Source: an uncultured Bacilli bacterium (GTDB taxonomy: Bacteria; Bacillota_I; Bacilli_A; RF39; UBA660). Taken from it: a stretch of 64,000 nt of DNA. The number at the start of each line of letters is the position of its first letter. The first letter of the stretch is position 1. The notes beneath the pieces were generated by a model. That model saw only the letters and a program-made list of their open reading frames with translations. It was not told the origin of the DNA and searched no databases. A program made the translations under genes and the position numbers. Shown here piece by piece: positions 25,820 to 35,563 of the stretch. The stretch spans positions 32,233 to 96,232 of the forward strand of contig CAJUBJ010000007.1 of NCBI GenBank assembly GCA_910584655.1, written 5' to 3'.

Positions 25820-27304
25820 TTAATTTCTTTCTTTCATAGTTGGGAATAGTAATACATCACGAATAGATTCTTGTTCTAAGAATAACATCATCATTCTATC
25901 AATTCCATATCCAATTCCCCCAGCTGGTGGCATACCATACTCTAATGCTTCAATGAAATCCATATCTATATCATTAGCTTCGTCATTACCTAAATCTCTT
26001 TCAGCAAGTTGAGCTTCAAATCTTTCTAATTGATCAAGTGGATCATTTAACTCGGTATAAGCATTAGCAAATTCCTTGCCTGCAATAAACAATTCAAATC
26101 TATCAACGAATCTAGGATCTTCTGGATTCTTTTTAGTTAATGGTGAAATTTCTAGTGGATGTCCATATAAGAAAGTTGGTTGAATTAATGTTTCTTCTAC
26201 ATACTTTTCAAAGAATAAATTAATAATATGACCAACAGATTTTTCATGTTCTTGTACTTCAATATGATGCTCATTAGCTAATCTTAATGCCTCTTCAACA
26301 GTCATTTCTTTCTTAAAGTCAATACCTGTTTGTTCCTTAATAGCATCAGTCATACTAACTCTCTTCCATGGACCTTCTAAATTAATTTCATTTCCACCAA
26401 AATTATAAGTCATTTTATTAAATACATTCTTAGCTACACTCTGGAACAATCCTTCTGTTAAATTCATCATTCCTTCTAAATCACTATAAGCCAAATAAGC
26501 TTCCATTTCAGTAAACTCAGGATTATGTCTAGGATCCATACCTTCATTTCTAAATACTCTACCTATTTCATAAACAGCTTCCATACCACCAACTAATAAT
26601 CTTTTTAATGGTAATTCTAAAGCAATTCTTAAATACATATCTAAATCTTGTGCATTATGATGTGTCGCAAACGGACGAGCTGATGCACCAGTAAGTAATG
26701 TTGTAAGTATTGGAGTTTCAACTTCTGCAAATCCTTGACCATCCATATAATTTTGAATACATCTAATAATCTTAGGTCTTAAGAAAGCAACTCTCTTTGA
26801 TTCGTCATTCATAATTAAATCAACATAACGTCTTCTATATCTCTCTTCAATATCTGTAAGTCCATGGAACTTTTCAGGAAGTGGTTTTAACGCCTTAACT
26901 AAATGCGTATATTCTAAGCACTTAATAGTAACTTCACCTGTCTTAGTTTTCATTACTTTTCCACGCACACCAACTATATCCCCAATATCAGCACTCTTAA
27001 ATAATGTATAAGCTTCTTCACCAATATCATTAATAGAAATATATATTTGAATTGATCCGCTTCTATCTTTAATAGTAAAGAATGAAGCTTTACCCATTTT
27101 TCTAATAAACATAATTCTTCCAGCAACTATTGCTTCATCAGTCATATTTTCAAATGCATCATGTTCTACATCAGCGTATTTTTCTTTTAATTCAGCAGCA
27201 TAAGCATTTCTTTCAAATTTATGACCAAAAGGATCCATTCCTAATTCTCTTAGCTTTTCAGCTTTTTCTCTTCTTACTAATTCTTGTTCAGTAAATTCTC
27301 TCAT
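25820..27304 (-). CDS. lysS: Lysyl-tRNA synthetase, class II
   Basis: 494 residues, charging tRNA-Lys. The N-terminal anticodon-binding OB fold (VAGRIMFIRKMGKASFFTI) is followed by the class II core: motif 1 around VETPILTTL, motif 2 FRNEGMDPRHNPEFTEME and motif 3 GIGYGIDRMMML. ATG at 27304 has AGGGAGAATTAT before it; longer in-frame readings run into the T-box. Expression is controlled by the T-box leader immediately upstream. Confidence 0.98.
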   Translation of the reverse strand: MREFTEQELVRREKAEKLRELGMDPFGHKFERNAYAAELKEKYADVEHDAFENMTDEAIVAGRIMFIRKMGKASFFTIKDRSGSIQIYISINDIGEEAYTLFKSADIGDIVGVRGKVMKTKTGEVTIKCLEYTHLVKALKPLPEKFHGLTDIEERYRRRYVDLIMNDESKRVAFLRPKIIRCIQNYMDGQGFAEVETPILTTLLTGASARPFATHHNAQDLDMYLRIALELPLKRLLVGGMEAVYEIGRVFRNEGMDPRHNPEFTEMEAYLAYSDLEGMMNLTEGLFQSVAKNVFNKMTYNFGGNEINLEGPWKRVSMTDAIKEQTGIDFKKEMTVEEALRLANEHHIEVQEHEKSVGHIINLFFEKYVEETLIQPTFLYGHPLEISPLTKKNPEDPRFVDRFELFIAGKEFANAYTELNDPLDQLERFEAQLAERDLGNDEANDIDMDFIEALEYGMPPAGGIGYGIDRMMMLFLEQESIRDVLLFPTMKERN

Positions 27305-27541
27305 ATAATTCTCCCTCTTTCTTTTAATAAAAAAAGTTATAGACCAAAGGGACGAAGCAATACTCCGTGGTACCACCCTTCTTTAATCTATAACTTGATT
27401 ATCTCTTCATTTATAACGGTAATTAACCGGGCTAAAGCCACTCAAAGGTTTTTATTCATATCAGGCTTATTACTAGTTCTCACCAACACTAGCTCTCTTT
27501 AAACAGTTTCTAATACTACTCGTCCTTCTCACTGATTTATG
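27305..27541 (-). promoter_or_regulatory. T-box riboswitch controlling lysS
   Basis: The minus-strand leader contains the T-box core AAGGGTGGTACCACGG (27365-27380), which pairs with the uncharged tRNA acceptor end. A terminator lies between AGTTATAGA and TCTATAACT (about 27335-27394) and is followed by T7. Stem I has an AGAGAG bulge, GGTGAGAAC apical motif and AGTA specifier-loop element. The specifier loop between the TATTAG/CTGATA and AAGG/CCTT helices carries a run TAAAAA, consistent with AAA (Lys). Uncharged tRNA-Lys should promote readthrough into lysS. Confidence 0.95.
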
Positions 27542-27547
27542 TGATAA

Positions 27548-27576
27548 ATGATACTATAGTTTTTTTTAAATGTCAA
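27548..27576 (-). promoter_or_regulatory. Promoter of the lysS T-box transcript
   Basis: TTGACA (27571-27576), a 17-base spacer and TATCAT (27548-27553) on minus. Confidence 0.8.
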
Positions 27577-27588
27577 ATATTATTTAAA

Positions 27589-28536
27589 CTACTTATCCAT
27601 AGATAACTTTAACGTCATTCCAAACTCTGCACCCTCTGGTGTTTCTAACATCGGACGTATTTTTTTCATTTCTCTAACAATTTCTTGGATTTGATTAACT
27701 GTAAAATCAGTTCCATTAAATATATCTATAAACAAACTAGGAACTTCAGAAACAAATCCATAACTTTTTATTATTTCGTCTATTTCTTCTCTTTTCATTT
27801 GATGTGCAAATGGCCATAAATCTCCATAGCTTCCATCTAATCTAGTATAACTAGATTTAACATATCTAACAGCTCTTCTATTCCTTTCAACTGCTATACT
27901 ATTGCGATTAGATAAGAATTCAATCAAACCATAATCCTTTATCTTTATCCAATCATAGCCAATCTCTCCATCTTCAAAAGCTGCTTTAGTATAATACTTA
28001 GCTCTCTTAGGCAAAGGAAAACCTTTTATATATCCCTTTGATTTAGTATACTTTTCATCAATATAAACACCATCTATTTCACTGGTTCTAAAACCATATA
28101 TTGGTGCTATCCCATTAACTTCTCTATACATTTGTTGATAATTAATTTCACATAATGTATCTATTTCTGGATCATATTGTTTAAAACTAATATACCCATC
28201 ATATCCATCAGTATCTGGCTGATTTAAAGGTAACATTTGCAATCTATATTCTTTGTTTTTATCATCCGTAAAATATAATTCTCCAAAATAAGCAACATAT
28301 CCATCTTTTCTTAAACGATCAAGCTCTTCTTGTTCATTTAACGCAAATAACGTATATTCTCCATTATTATCAATATAAACACATTGTTCATTAACTCTTG
28401 CAACAAACCCTAAATTTTTATGCTTATCTAAAGTTGCAAAAACAACTACATCATTTTCTCCAAATATTTCATATATTAATCCTAAAACATTAGGAAGTTT
28501 TTGAATTACGTCATCAGTACATCTAATTATTTCCAT
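27589..28536 (-). CDS. Hypothetical protein, paralogue of the 28523 gene
   Basis: 315 soluble residues. The C-terminal third (IKIKDYGLIEFLSNRNS, then WPFAHQMKREEIDEII) aligns with the same region of the neighbouring gene (ITIKEFGLAEFIQNGS, then YPFSKGYTPEEMDEMI), including an RY-F/VK stretch between, so the two are diverged paralogues. No known domain. ATG at 28536 has GGTGATGGTA before it and overlaps the upstream gene by 14 bases. Confidence 0.8.
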   Translation of the reverse strand: MEIIRCTDDVIQKLPNVLGLIYEIFGENDVVVFATLDKHKNLGFVARVNEQCVYIDNNGEYTLFALNEQEELDRLRKDGYVAYFGELYFTDDKNKEYRLQMLPLNQPDTDGYDGYISFKQYDPEIDTLCEINYQQMYREVNGIAPIYGFRTSEIDGVYIDEKYTKSKGYIKGFPLPKRAKYYTKAAFEDGEIGYDWIKIKDYGLIEFLSNRNSIAVERNRRAVRYVKSSYTRLDGSYGDLWPFAHQMKREEIDEIIKSYGFVSEVPSLFIDIFNGTDFTVNQIQEIVREMKKIRPMLETPEGAEFGMTLKLSMDK

Positions 28537-29437
28537 TACCATCACCAACTACTTTTTCTAATTTTTTATTATCCAATTGCTTACTATCATAAACTTGTAA
28601 CGCTTCAACCAATTCTTTATATTCAGCACACTCTAAATATTTTCCATTATAATAATCTAAAACATTATCATCAATTTTTCTTGTAAACCCTTTGCTTTCA
28701 ATCATTTCATCCATTTCCTCTGGTGTATAACCTTTAGAAAATGGATATAGCAATATACATGATCCATCAGATTTTTGTGCTTTTATTTTAAAATATCTTG
28801 TAATACTTCTATCTTTTTGTAATGCATAAGAACCATTTTGTATAAACTCTGCTAATCCAAATTCCTTTATTGTAATAAGATCATAACTTAAATAATCTGT
28901 ACTAGTAATATATTGCATATATTTTTCTACTTTACCCTTATTTATAAAGCAAATTATAAAAGGTCTCATAAACTGACTCTGATAAAAAACAGGATCATTT
29001 CTATACATTGCTCTATATGAAACTAGCATTTCCTCTTGCGTTTTAGAATTTATTTGATGATGAATAATTAATCCATCTAAATCATTATTTATTGCACTAT
29101 CACACCTTTGACTCATTGTTAAAGATTCTGCTAATTGTGTATCTTCTCTCCACAACAACATTTCATTATTTTGACTTCTTGCAACACTAAATTCATCAAA
29201 CTCCATATAAGAAAGATTATAATCCTCGTCCATCATAAATGAAGTATAAACAATATATTCTCCTTCAATACCTAAAATAGTACAATAAAGATCATCTCTA
29301 TATAACCACCTATCTTCTCCTTGATATTCATAACTATAAAATTCCCCAGGTACATCCCCATACAAATCAAATATTTGAATTATTAAAAAAGGCTTAGAAT
29401 TTACTTCATCTCTACTTAATTTCTTTAACTCTACCAT
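28523..29437 (-). CDS. Hypothetical protein, paralogue of the 27589 gene
   Basis: 304 residues, acidic, no signal peptide or membrane helix. It shares its C-terminal pattern with the downstream gene; the N-terminal halves are less alike but both are rich in aromatic beta-type stretches (FYSYEYQGEDRWLYRDDLY). ATG at 29437 with GGTGGTAATT upstream. First gene of the pair. Function unknown. Confidence 0.8.
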   Translation of the reverse strand: MVELKKLSRDEVNSKPFLIIQIFDLYGDVPGEFYSYEYQGEDRWLYRDDLYCTILGIEGEYIVYTSFMMDEDYNLSYMEFDEFSVARSQNNEMLLWREDTQLAESLTMSQRCDSAINNDLDGLIIHHQINSKTQEEMLVSYRAMYRNDPVFYQSQFMRPFIICFINKGKVEKYMQYITSTDYLSYDLITIKEFGLAEFIQNGSYALQKDRSITRYFKIKAQKSDGSCILLYPFSKGYTPEEMDEMIESKGFTRKIDDNVLDYYNGKYLECAEYKELVEALQVYDSKQLDNKKLEKVVGDGNGNN

Positions 29438-29491
29438 AATTACCACCAACTTTTATGAACTATTATAAGCAATTTTATTTTTTATGGCAAG

Positions 29492-29517
29492 AAAAAAAGC
29501 AGGAATATTCCTACTTT
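29492..29517 (-). terminator. Intrinsic terminator of typA
   Basis: AAAGTAGGA-ATAT-TCCTGCTTT (one wobble) with T7 on minus. Confidence 0.85.
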
Positions 29518-31322
29518 CTATTTAGTCTATATCTTTCATCTGGATCAAGAATTTTCTTTCTTAGTCTTATAGCAACTGGAGTTACTTCAACTAATTCGTC
29601 ATCTTGAATAAATTCTAATGCTTCCTCTAAACTAAATGTTTTTGGTCTAACTAAAGCTATTGCTTCATCAGAACCAGATGCACGAGTATTTGTTAATTGT
29701 TTATTTTTACATGGATTAACATTTAAATCATTATCTCTATTATTGATACCAATAATTTGTCCAACATAAACTTCTTCAGCAGGACCAATAATCATAGTAC
29801 CTCTATCTTGTAAGTTAAATAATGAGAAACCTAATGACTTACCATTTTCCATAGAAACTAGAACACCATTTTTACGTCCAACAATTTCTCCAACATATGG
29901 TTTGTAGTCTTCAAAGCTACGAACCATAACACCTTCACCTTTAGTATTAGTTATAAATGCACTTCTATAACCAATTAAACCACGAGTAGGAGCACTAAAT
30001 TCTAAATGAGCATAACCATTATCATCACTACTAACTACTTCTAGCATAGCTTTTCTTTCTTGTAAATCATTAATTATAGTTCCAGAATAATCACCTGGAC
30101 AATTAACAATAACTTTTTCGAATGGTTCACACTTTTTACCATCTATTTCTTTATATAAAACTTGAGGCTTAGAAACACTTAGTTCATATCCTTCTCTACG
30201 CATATTTTCTAGCAATATAGATAAGTGCAATTCACCTCTACCAGATACTTTATATCCATCTGAATCAGGTAATTCTTCTACTTCTAATCCAACATTAGTT
30301 TCAAGTTCTTTCTCTAATCTATCTTTTAAATGTCTGCTTGTCAAGAATTTAGAAGTTTTTTCCTTACCAGCAAATGGACTTGAATTAACCAAGAAATCCA
30401 TACTTAATGTTGGTCTTTCAATAGTTATAGGATCCATTGGATCAATATGATCTTTATCACAAACTGTATCACCAATAGAAATGTCAGGACATCCAGCAAA
30501 AGTAACTATATCGCCATAATAAGCAACATCCTTTTCTACTCTCTTTATTCCTTCTTCTACAAATAATTTAGAAATTCTAAAACTTGTTACAGAGCCATCA
30601 TTTCTAGATAAAGCAACAGTCTGTCCACTTTTTATAGATCCCTTAGTAACACGTCCAATACCAAGTCTTCCAATAAAAGAATCATAGTCTAATGAACTAA
30701 CTTGTAATTGCAAAGGATCTGTTTCACTACCCTCATAAGGTGTACATTGATTTAAAACAGTCTTTAATAATGGTTCAATAGAAGTACTTTCTTCATCTAA
30801 AGATAACTTAGCTATACCTTCTCTTGCAATACCATAAACAATCGGAAAATCTAACTGTTCATCATTTGCATTTAATTCCATAAATAAATCAAATGTCATA
30901 TCAACAACTTCTTGAGGTCTAGCATCTTTCTTATCTATTTTATTAATAAATAATATTGGTCTTAAATTTTGTTCTAACGCTTTCTTTAAAACAAATCTAG
31001 TTTGAGGCATTGGTCCCTCTGCTGCATCTACTAATAATATTACTGTATCAACAGTTTTCATAATACGTTCTACTTCTGAAGAAAAATCAGCATGTCCAGG
31101 AGTATCTACAATATTAATTTTGTAATCATTATATCTGATTGCACAGTTTTTAGAATAGATAGTAATTCCTCTTTCTTTTTCAATATCATCACTATCCATA
31201 ACTCTTTCAACGATTTCTTCATTAGCTCTAAAGACACCATTTTGTTCTAGCAATGCATCTACTAAAGTACTTTTACCAGCATCAACGTGTGCCACTACAG
31301 CTATATTAATTATTTTATCCAT
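29511..31322 (-). CDS. typA: Ribosome-associated GTPase TypA/BipA
   Basis: 603-residue translational GTPase that binds the ribosome and supports 50S assembly and stress growth. G1 is AHVDAGKST (11-19), then RGITI, DTPGHADF (G3) and NKID (G4). The TypA-specific DARPQEVVDMTFDLF, the EF-G-like domains and the C-terminal CKNKQLTNTRASGSDEA are all present. G1 reads HVDAGKS where TypA commonly has HVDHGKT. GGGGAAAG precedes the ATG. Monocistronic. Confidence 0.97.
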   Translation of the reverse strand: MDKIINIAVVAHVDAGKSTLVDALLEQNGVFRANEEIVERVMDSDDIEKERGITIYSKNCAIRYNDYKINIVDTPGHADFSSEVERIMKTVDTVILLVDAAEGPMPQTRFVLKKALEQNLRPILFINKIDKKDARPQEVVDMTFDLFMELNANDEQLDFPIVYGIAREGIAKLSLDEESTSIEPLLKTVLNQCTPYEGSETDPLQLQVSSLDYDSFIGRLGIGRVTKGSIKSGQTVALSRNDGSVTSFRISKLFVEEGIKRVEKDVAYYGDIVTFAGCPDISIGDTVCDKDHIDPMDPITIERPTLSMDFLVNSSPFAGKEKTSKFLTSRHLKDRLEKELETNVGLEVEELPDSDGYKVSGRGELHLSILLENMRREGYELSVSKPQVLYKEIDGKKCEPFEKVIVNCPGDYSGTIINDLQERKAMLEVVSSDDNGYAHLEFSAPTRGLIGYRSAFITNTKGEGVMVRSFEDYKPYVGEIVGRKNGVLVSMENGKSLGFSLFNLQDRGTMIIGPAEEVYVGQIIGINNRDNDLNVNPCKNKQLTNTRASGSDEAIALVRPKTFSLEEALEFIQDDELVEVTPVAIRLRKKILDPDERYRLNRK

Positions 31323-31396
31323 ATAACTTTCCCCACTTCTTTTACATAAAATCCAAGGTAAACTTTATCACAAATTACATAATTTTACAAGTTTAA

Positions 31397-31422
31397 CTAA
31401 AAAAAAGATGTTAATCATCTTT
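31397..31422 (-). terminator. Intrinsic terminator of the 34782-31427 operon
   Basis: AAAGATG/CATCTTT stem with a T6 or longer tail on minus. Confidence 0.82.
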
Positions 31423-31426
31423 TCTT

Positions 31427-31840
31427 TTATGACTCTTTAGTCTTAGGAAGGTCAAAATCTGGTTCTTTGCCATTAGACTTCTTTCCATCCTTTTCATCCT
31501 TTTTCTTAGGCCTCTCATCTTTACCAGACATCTGATCTTTTAACTTTTCAATATCCTCAAATCTTTTATTAAATAAAAATATAAAAGTTAAAACAAAACA
31601 TATCGCACTAATTAAATCAAATATCCAATTATAGATAGTTGCTAAAGATCCAGAAAATCCACCAAATGCCAAAATTAAACTTCTAATTAAATCTTCTACT
31701 ATTCCAACAGGAACATAAATTACTCCTGATAACACAACAATACATAAAATTATTACCGTATTAATAAATAAATCTTTAAAATTAACACTCATTAAATAAT
31801 TAACATAATTTTTTAGATTTTTTATAAAGTTTTTTAACAT
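31427..31840 (-). CDS. Two-helix membrane protein with charged tail
   Basis: 137 residues. Two hydrophobic segments (about 25-50 and 72-92) flank a short loop; the last 40 residues are a highly charged K/D/E-rich tail (GKDERPKKKDEKDGKK). GGAGGGAAAGAT precedes the ATG at 31840. It follows the 971-residue gene by 26 bases, so it probably works with it. Function unknown. Confidence 0.75.
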   Translation of the reverse strand: MLKNFIKNLKNYVNYLMSVNFKDLFINTVIILCIVVLSGVIYVPVGIVEDLIRSLILAFGGFSGSLATIYNWIFDLISAICFVLTFIFLFNKRFEDIEKLKDQMSGKDERPKKKDEKDGKKSNGKEPDFDLPKTKES

Positions 31841-31866
31841 ATCTTTCCCTCCTCTCTTCATATCAA

Positions 31867-34782
31867 TTATTTTTCTTCTCGCTTCACTGGAATTCCAGGT
31901 TGCTTATTAACAGATACTTGTCTCACTGGTTTTCCAATTGTACCAACAACCTTAACCTCTTTTTTTACTGGTTGAGGCATAGGTTTTGTAACTTTATTAG
32001 AAATAATACCATTACTATTTATATTTTGGTTTACACTTACTGGCTTCTTACTTAATGAACTATTTTGATTACTGGCAATAGGTTGCTTTTGAACACCACT
32101 AACATTTGGTTTCACGACAACATTTTTTCCAGGAACTCCAGAAACCTTTTTTAATCCCTGATTTAATACAGAAGTATTAACAATCTTTTTTGAAGGCAGT
32201 ACCATAGTTTTTGGTTGTGACTCTGGCATAACCTTTGGAAGGCTATTAACAATATGGTCACTCTCTTTATCCTCTTTTTTATTATTATCTAATTCTTTAT
32301 CTTTCTTTTCCTCGTTTTCAGGAACTACATCTTTTGATACTTCTATAGGTGCTTCCTGTTTAGTTTTTTCTTCGTCATTAACAGTTTTACTTATTCCTAC
32401 ATCTTCTAAAGAAACTTTTTCAATTATCTCTTTCTTAGCGTTAGAAGCTTCTTGAACACCATTATTTAAATCATCAACTTTATCTTCTGATTTATCATTT
32501 TTCAATTCATTATTTTCATCTTTTGCATTTAATACAACTACAGATTTATTATCATCTTCCACTTTACTCTCGTCTTTTGAAAGTTTAACATCTATTTTTT
32601 CATTTTGTTCTTTAGAATCAACCACTTCACTATTAACTTCTATTTTAGAAGATACAGTAGAGCTTAAAGGTAAGCTTAAATCTACATTATTTTGAGAACT
32701 ATTCGACTCTAAATCTCCTTGAATGATAGATTGTTCAGCCAAAACACCTTCTTGACTCTCTGGGACTTGACTGTTAACAACTATATTATTATCAACAACA
32801 GGATTAATTACTGCTGAATTATTAAATATAGCAAGTTCATCTGAAGTACTTTCTGAAGAAACAACATTACTTACTGGTGTTTCAACTACAGGACTAACAA
32901 CAGTAGCTGGCAACTCTGGTATAACTTCATTAAGTCCATTAGTAAATGCAAACTTACAAAAAGCAGTTTTATAACTAGCCTTAATATCATCTACAACAGA
33001 AACATTCTCTACAGTTATCGGTTGTGAATAATATCTAACCACTTCAGTTTTAACAGGATCTATATTAATAATGATATCTGAAATTTCAACAAGTAACTCA
33101 AAATTAACCATTTCCTTAATAGACATTTGTAAAGAAGCATCTTTACTATATATATCACCAAAATCCAAATAATAAGGTGAATAAAGTACAGGAGTATGTT
33201 TCTTTAACAATGTAATACCTATCATATCTTTAGATTCTTTAGTTTCAATCAACAACGAATTTATATCATTAGTAACCATAACAAACTTTTTATTATTAAT
33301 ATCTTCTGGTTTATTAATAACCAAATACATATTTATATCTCCATTAAGAATCATCTTATTATTTATATTTCTTAATTTAATTAATTCTCTAACCAACGAA
33401 GCTATAAAAGTCTCATAAGTACTAAAATCATATCCACTAAATAAACTATTTTTTATATTAATATTTATTGGATCCTCAAGTCTTCTTTTTACAATATCAT
33501 AACATTCTGATTTTATTTTAGAATATCCTTTTATACCACTTATCTTACTTATAATCTTTTTTATTGGCAATGATTCAAAATCTTGTATTGATAATATTGC
33601 ATTACATAATTTACGATATTTATGATTATTATATAAAACTATTATTGCCTGCTCAGTTACATCTAATTTATCCCTATATTGAATAGATAAACTAGCAGCA
33701 ACTTCATTAGGTGGAATTCTAAAACTATTTAATAATTCCTTATTTGAGTTCTTTGAATATTTAATAGCCAAATCAGCATAATTTGTATTTTGAATAGCTT
33801 CTCTTAAGTAATCAGAAGTATAAAGTAAATCTAAACTATCAAAAACTTCATATTTCCTTGCAGTCCTATTAATATTATCTTGAATGATATTATCAGAAAT
33901 AGAATTACTTTCTAATGCACATTGTTTATTAATTTTTCTAAACTTACTCATTAAGTCGGTTCCAAAAAAAGGACGCAAATCTTCGTTAAGTTTTTTCATT
34001 AATTCTAATTTTTTTTCAACAACTTTCAATTCATTTCGTGCATTTGTTTCGTCTTTTTGAGCTTCATAATATTTTACATTAAGTTCTAAGTTTTTATTTA
34101 ATTCCCATACTTCTCTTAAGAAATCAGCGGCTTCCTCATAAGAAGGCAACTGAACAACATACAAATTATATTTATCTTTAACCGTAATTTCTAAAGAATC
34201 ATTTATCCCAATATCTGTTACTTCAGATAATAAAGTTAAATGTCTTTCTACTTTATACTTATTATAACTATCTACTTCTTTTTGAAGTTCAAAATATTTT
34301 TCTCTTAAAGTATTTTTTAATTTAACTATACTATTTAAGTATTGTAACTGACGACCTTTAATCTCATCATAAACAAGAAGCAAATCCCCTGCTTCATAAA
34401 TAATCTTTGAAACATCGTCCATCTGATCACGTTGCATTTCACGATAATCATAGCTTTCAAGATCGAACATTTCACCATCCATTAACAATTTTTCATTTCT
34501 TAAAAATAATGTTTTAGGATTAATTGATTCATAATTATCTAAAATCATACGAACATGAAAATTACGTCCATTATTTTTGACCCATTCTAATTGTTTCAAA
34601 AACAATTCAAAAGATTCTTTATCCTCGAAAATCTTTATTCTCTCCAATTGACCAAAATCTTCATCCTCATAAGAATAGCAAATTCCCAAAGTACTCCCGC
34701 TTTGGTATATATAAGGGTGTGTAGTTGTCGAACTATACCCATACTTTTTCATTAATTCTATAGCAGTATCATAATCAAGCAT
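31867..34782 (-). CDS. Large hypothetical protein with coiled coil and disordered C-terminal tail
   Basis: 971 residues. Residues 1-620 are folded and mainly helical, with coiled-coil-like stretches at about 145-180 and 235-275 (NARNELKVVEKKLELMKKLN). Residues 625-971 are low in complexity: V/S/N/P-rich, then an acidic K/E/D block, then a basic P/K/Q-rich end (PVRQVSVNKQPGIPVKREEK). There is no signal peptide. GGGAGGGTGTTAT precedes the ATG. It is cotranscribed with a small membrane protein. It may be a cytoskeletal or scaffold protein; no family is recognised. Confidence 0.8.
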   Translation of the reverse strand: MLDYDTAIELMKKYGYSSTTTHPYIYQSGSTLGICYSYEDEDFGQLERIKIFEDKESFELFLKQLEWVKNNGRNFHVRMILDNYESINPKTLFLRNEKLLMDGEMFDLESYDYREMQRDQMDDVSKIIYEAGDLLLVYDEIKGRQLQYLNSIVKLKNTLREKYFELQKEVDSYNKYKVERHLTLLSEVTDIGINDSLEITVKDKYNLYVVQLPSYEEAADFLREVWELNKNLELNVKYYEAQKDETNARNELKVVEKKLELMKKLNEDLRPFFGTDLMSKFRKINKQCALESNSISDNIIQDNINRTARKYEVFDSLDLLYTSDYLREAIQNTNYADLAIKYSKNSNKELLNSFRIPPNEVAASLSIQYRDKLDVTEQAIIVLYNNHKYRKLCNAILSIQDFESLPIKKIISKISGIKGYSKIKSECYDIVKRRLEDPININIKNSLFSGYDFSTYETFIASLVRELIKLRNINNKMILNGDINMYLVINKPEDINNKKFVMVTNDINSLLIETKESKDMIGITLLKKHTPVLYSPYYLDFGDIYSKDASLQMSIKEMVNFELLVEISDIIINIDPVKTEVVRYYSQPITVENVSVVDDIKASYKTAFCKFAFTNGLNEVIPELPATVVSPVVETPVSNVVSSESTSDELAIFNNSAVINPVVDNNIVVNSQVPESQEGVLAEQSIIQGDLESNSSQNNVDLSLPLSSTVSSKIEVNSEVVDSKEQNEKIDVKLSKDESKVEDDNKSVVVLNAKDENNELKNDKSEDKVDDLNNGVQEASNAKKEIIEKVSLEDVGISKTVNDEEKTKQEAPIEVSKDVVPENEEKKDKELDNNKKEDKESDHIVNSLPKVMPESQPKTMVLPSKKIVNTSVLNQGLKKVSGVPGKNVVVKPNVSGVQKQPIASNQNSSLSKKPVSVNQNINSNGIISNKVTKPMPQPVKKEVKVVGTIGKPVRQVSVNKQPGIPVKREEK

Positions 34783-34871
34783 ATAACACCCTCCCTATTA
34801 TTCAAAATTATTATAACACATAAAAAATTATAAAAACATAATTTATTTATAAAAACATATACTTTTTGTTG

Positions 34872-34877
34872 TATAAT
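34872..34877 (+). promoter_or_regulatory. -10 box of the DUF308 gene
   Basis: TATAAT, 24 bases before the ATG at 34902; no clear -35. Confidence 0.5.
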
Positions 34878-34901
34878 AAATACAATGAAAAGAGGATTAA
34901 A

Positions 34902-35534
34902 ATGGAAATAAAAATTAAATCATACTCATCTCAATCATCACTAATTAATTCAATTATCTTTTTTATACTAGGAGCTATTTTATTTACTAGTGCAGAAAAA
35001 GTCATGTCTATATTATCAATATCTATAGGAATTATACTAGCTGTAGTATCGATTATTGAATTTATTATCTTTTTTACACATTTACATAATGATGATTTTA
35101 AAAAGAATAAATATCTAGCTTATGGAATAGTTACATTAATAATAGCCATTATATTCATTTTTTGGTCAAGTATTATTGAACAGTTTATAAGATTTATTAT
35201 AGGAGCGTGGATCTTATTTTCAGGAATTATAAGATTTATAAATGTCCTTTCAATAAATCCAAAAAGCCGTAAGTTCTTACCGCTTCTTATCGTCTCTATT
35301 CTTCTTATGATAGTAGGAATATATACAATAATTATTGGTGATGTAATACTATCATCTATTGGTATAATAATGATGATATATGCTACTATCGAAATAATTG
35401 GTTATATATTTTATACTAAAGATACTATGAAACCAGAAGAGCCTGGAACTACAACTTTAATTGTTCCTGAAGAAGATAATGATAATAAAAAAGTAGATAA
35501 AAAGAAAAAAATTAAAGATATAAAAGAAAAATAA
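34902..35534 (+). CDS. HdeD/DUF308-family membrane protein
   Basis: 210 residues with six hydrophobic helices in pairs (FFILGAILFTSAEKVMSILS, then LAYGIVTLIIAIIFIFWSS, then LLIVSILLMIVGIYTII), the usual HdeD-like three-fold hairpin layout, and a basic charged tail (KKVDKKKKIKDIKEK). ATG at 34902 has AAGAGGATT just upstream. It is divergent from the 971-residue gene. Family members are associated with acid or envelope stress, but their role is poorly defined. Confidence 0.8.
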   Translation: MEIKIKSYSSQSSLINSIIFFILGAILFTSAEKVMSILSISIGIILAVVSIIEFIIFFTHLHNDDFKKNKYLAYGIVTLIIAIIFIFWSSIIEQFIRFIIGAWILFSGIIRFINVLSINPKSRKFLPLLIVSILLMIVGIYTIIIGDVILSSIGIIMMIYATIEIIGYIFYTKDTMKPEEPGTTTLIVPEEDNDNKKVDKKKKIKDIKEK

Positions 35535-35563
35535 TGACTTCAATAAGAAATCATTATTTTTTT
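35528..35563. terminator. Bidirectional terminator between convergent genes
   Basis: AAAATAATGA/TCATTATTTT perfect 10-base stem with a T7 run on plus. Confidence 0.87.

Noticed and set aside
27284..27502. Plus-strand open frame across the T-box
   Set aside because: The structured T-box leader on minus explains this sequence.
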